From Sipunculus nudus (Eukaryota; Annelida; Sipuncula; Golfingiida; Sipunculidae), in the NCBI GenBank assembly GCA_026874595.1, contig CM049318.1, positions 755,241 to 819,240 on the forward strand: 64,000 nt of DNA, read 5' to 3'. The translations under genes were made by a program, and so were the position numbers. Below the pieces are notes generated by a model. That model made no database searches. It worked only from the letters and a program-made list of their open reading frames with translations, and had not been told where the DNA came from. Below are positions 63,078 to 64,000 of the stretch, piece after piece; positions within the stretch are counted from its first letter, which is position 1; each line of letters begins with the position of its first letter.

Positions 63078-64000
63078 TGTGTCATACACTGGATAGTTAT
63101 TAACTGTGGAAGAACGCGTGCCGCAGATAATACCTGCTTCGGGTTCCTTTACACAGGAGGGGGTCTGTCATACACTGGCTGTTTAATAAAATGTGGAAGA
63201 ACGCGTGCCTCAGATAATAACTGCCTGGGGTTCCTTTACACAGGCTGGGTCTGTCATACACTGGCTGTTTAATAAAATGTGGAAGAACGTGTGCCTCCGA
63301 TAATAATTGCCTGGGGTTCCTTTACGCAGGCGGGGTCTCTCATACTCTTGATGGTTAATACACTGTGGAAGAACGTGTGCCTCCGATAATAACTGCCTGG
63401 GGTTCCTTTACACAGGCAGGGTCTGTCATACACAGGAAAGTTAATTAACTGTGGAAGAACGTGTGCCTCCGATGATAACTGCCTGGGGTTCCTTTACACA
63501 GGCGGGGTCTGACATACTCTGGATGGTTAATTAACATTTGAAGAACGCGTGCCTCAGATAATAACTGCCTGGGTTTCTTTTACACAGGCGGGGTCTGACA
63601 TACTCTGGATGCTTAATTAACATTTGAAGAAGGTGTGCCTCAGATAATAACTGTCCGTGGTTCCTTTACACAGGAGGGGTCTGTCATACACTGGATGGTT
63701 AATTAACTGTGGAAGGACGTGTGCCTCCGATGATAACTGCCTGGGGTTCCTTTACACAGGCGGGGTCTGTCATACACAGGAAAGTTAATTAACTGTGGAA
63801 GAACGTGTGCCTCCGATGATAACTGCCTGGGGTTCCTTTACACAGGCGGGGTCTGTCATACACTGGACGGTAAATTAACTATGGAAGAACGTTTGCCTTC
63901 GATAATAACTGCCTGGGGTTCCTTTACACAGGCGATGTCTGTCATACACAGGAAAGTTAATTAACTGTGGAAGAACGTGTGCCTCCGATGATAACTGCCT
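63078..64000. repeat. Satellite block B6 (family B, internal 1.1-kb loss, runs off window)
   Basis: Starts like B1, but at about 63368 it jumps from the CTTGATGGTTAATACAC monomer to the CTCCGAT / CAGGCAGGGTCTG monomers. In B5 the same two points are 57322 and 58441, so 1,119 bp (13 monomers) is missing. The rest follows B order to the window end. Confidence 0.87.

Larger units (their letters stand above)
1..64000. repeat. 85-86 bp tandem satellite array filling the window
   Basis: Every part of the window can be read as head-to-tail copies of one 85-86 bp monomer, all in the same orientation. For example the T of GGTCTG falls at 5009 and again at 5095, exactly 86 bp apart. The 85-bp form has GGTTATTAAC and the 86-bp form has GGTTAATACAC or GGTTAATTAAC. 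Rough copy number is 745. Within the array three families (A, B, C) form blocks that are themselves duplicated. No unique sequence, transposon, gene or RNA gene interrupts it. Long satellite arrays of this type are normally heterochromatic in eukaryotes; the exact chromosomal position and the organism cannot be told from the sequence. The array continues beyond both ends of the window. Confidence 0.97.

Noticed and set aside
1-64000. CRISPR array
   Set aside because: The repeat is contiguous with no unique spacers, the unit is 85-86 bp throughout, and there are no cas genes.
1-64000. CENP-B box or telomere repeats
   Set aside because: I looked for the TTCG-N4-A-N2-CGGG pattern and for TTAGGG-like runs in the monomer variants. 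The nearest match, TGCTTCGGGTTCC in B blocks, does not fit the required spacing.
1-64000. RNA polymerase III B box (GGTTCNANNCC) in GGGGTTCCTTTA
   Set aside because: Only the first five bases fit, and there is no A box at the right distance, so a tRNA-derived origin is not supported.
1-64000. Tandem repeat within a coding exon (repeat protein gene)
   Set aside because: Stops occur in all six frames within every few monomers and the unit length is not a multiple of three.
1-64000. Misassembly or false duplication as the source of the block structure
   Set aside because: It cannot be excluded for individual joins, but private substitutions, indels and tract lengths in each block argue that most blocks are distinct real copies. 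Raw long reads would settle it.

Overview
The whole 64 kb window is one uninterrupted tandem satellite DNA array. I find no gene, RNA gene, transposon or unique sequence on either strand. The basic monomer is 85-86 bp, giving roughly 745 head-to-tail copies in the same orientation. In + strand order a monomer reads GGTCTGTCATACACTGGATG, then a GGTTAATTAAC / GGTTAATACAC / GGTTATTAAC segment, then CTGTGGAAGAACG(T/C)GTGCC, then AGATAATAACTGCCTGGGG, then TTCCTTTACACAGGCGG. An array of this kind points to constitutive heterochromatin (pericentromere, centromere or subtelomere) of a eukaryote. I do not recognise the monomer and cannot place the lineage; I see no CENP-B box and no telomere repeat.

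Three monomer families form separate blocks. Family A is CpG-rich and heterogeneous, with ACGCGTGCC, GCCGCAG, the variant TGTGAGGTTTATAGAC, and poly-G tracts. Family B has GTTAATTAAC, AGGAAAG, AACATTTGAAG and CTCCGAT variants. Family C is very homogeneous, with CTAGATGGTTATTAAC, ACAGGAGGGG and GACTGGG. The order is A1 1-4061, B1 4062-6210, A2 6211-~9450, C1 ~9450-20592, A3 20593-~26735, C2 ~26735-29361, A4 29362-~33725, C3 ~33725-36242, A5 36243-41674, B2 41675-43823, A6 43824-47888, B3 47889-49951, A7 49952-53313, B4 53314-~54480, A8 ~54481-57031, B5 57032-59180, A9 59181-63077, B6 63078-64000 (runs off the window).

A plus B makes a large higher-order repeat of about 6.1-6.2 kb (about 72 monomers). 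B1, B2 and B5 are each exactly 2,149 bp; B3 is one monomer (86 bp) shorter. Larger composite segments (C end + A) are also duplicated at 20.6, 29.4 and 36.2 kb. Copies differ mostly by whole-monomer gains and losses, often of two monomers (~172 bp), by a 7-monomer (~610 bp) subunit present in three, two or one copies, and by the length of poly-G tracts (9 to 21 G). Many block boundaries lie on G tracts.

The short open frames found across the window are translations of the satellite. They recur in many near-identical copies on both strands, drift through frames because 85 and 86 are not multiples of three, and are not annotated as genes. The likely interest of the window is the architecture and turnover of an apparently uncharacterised satellite, not a protein system.
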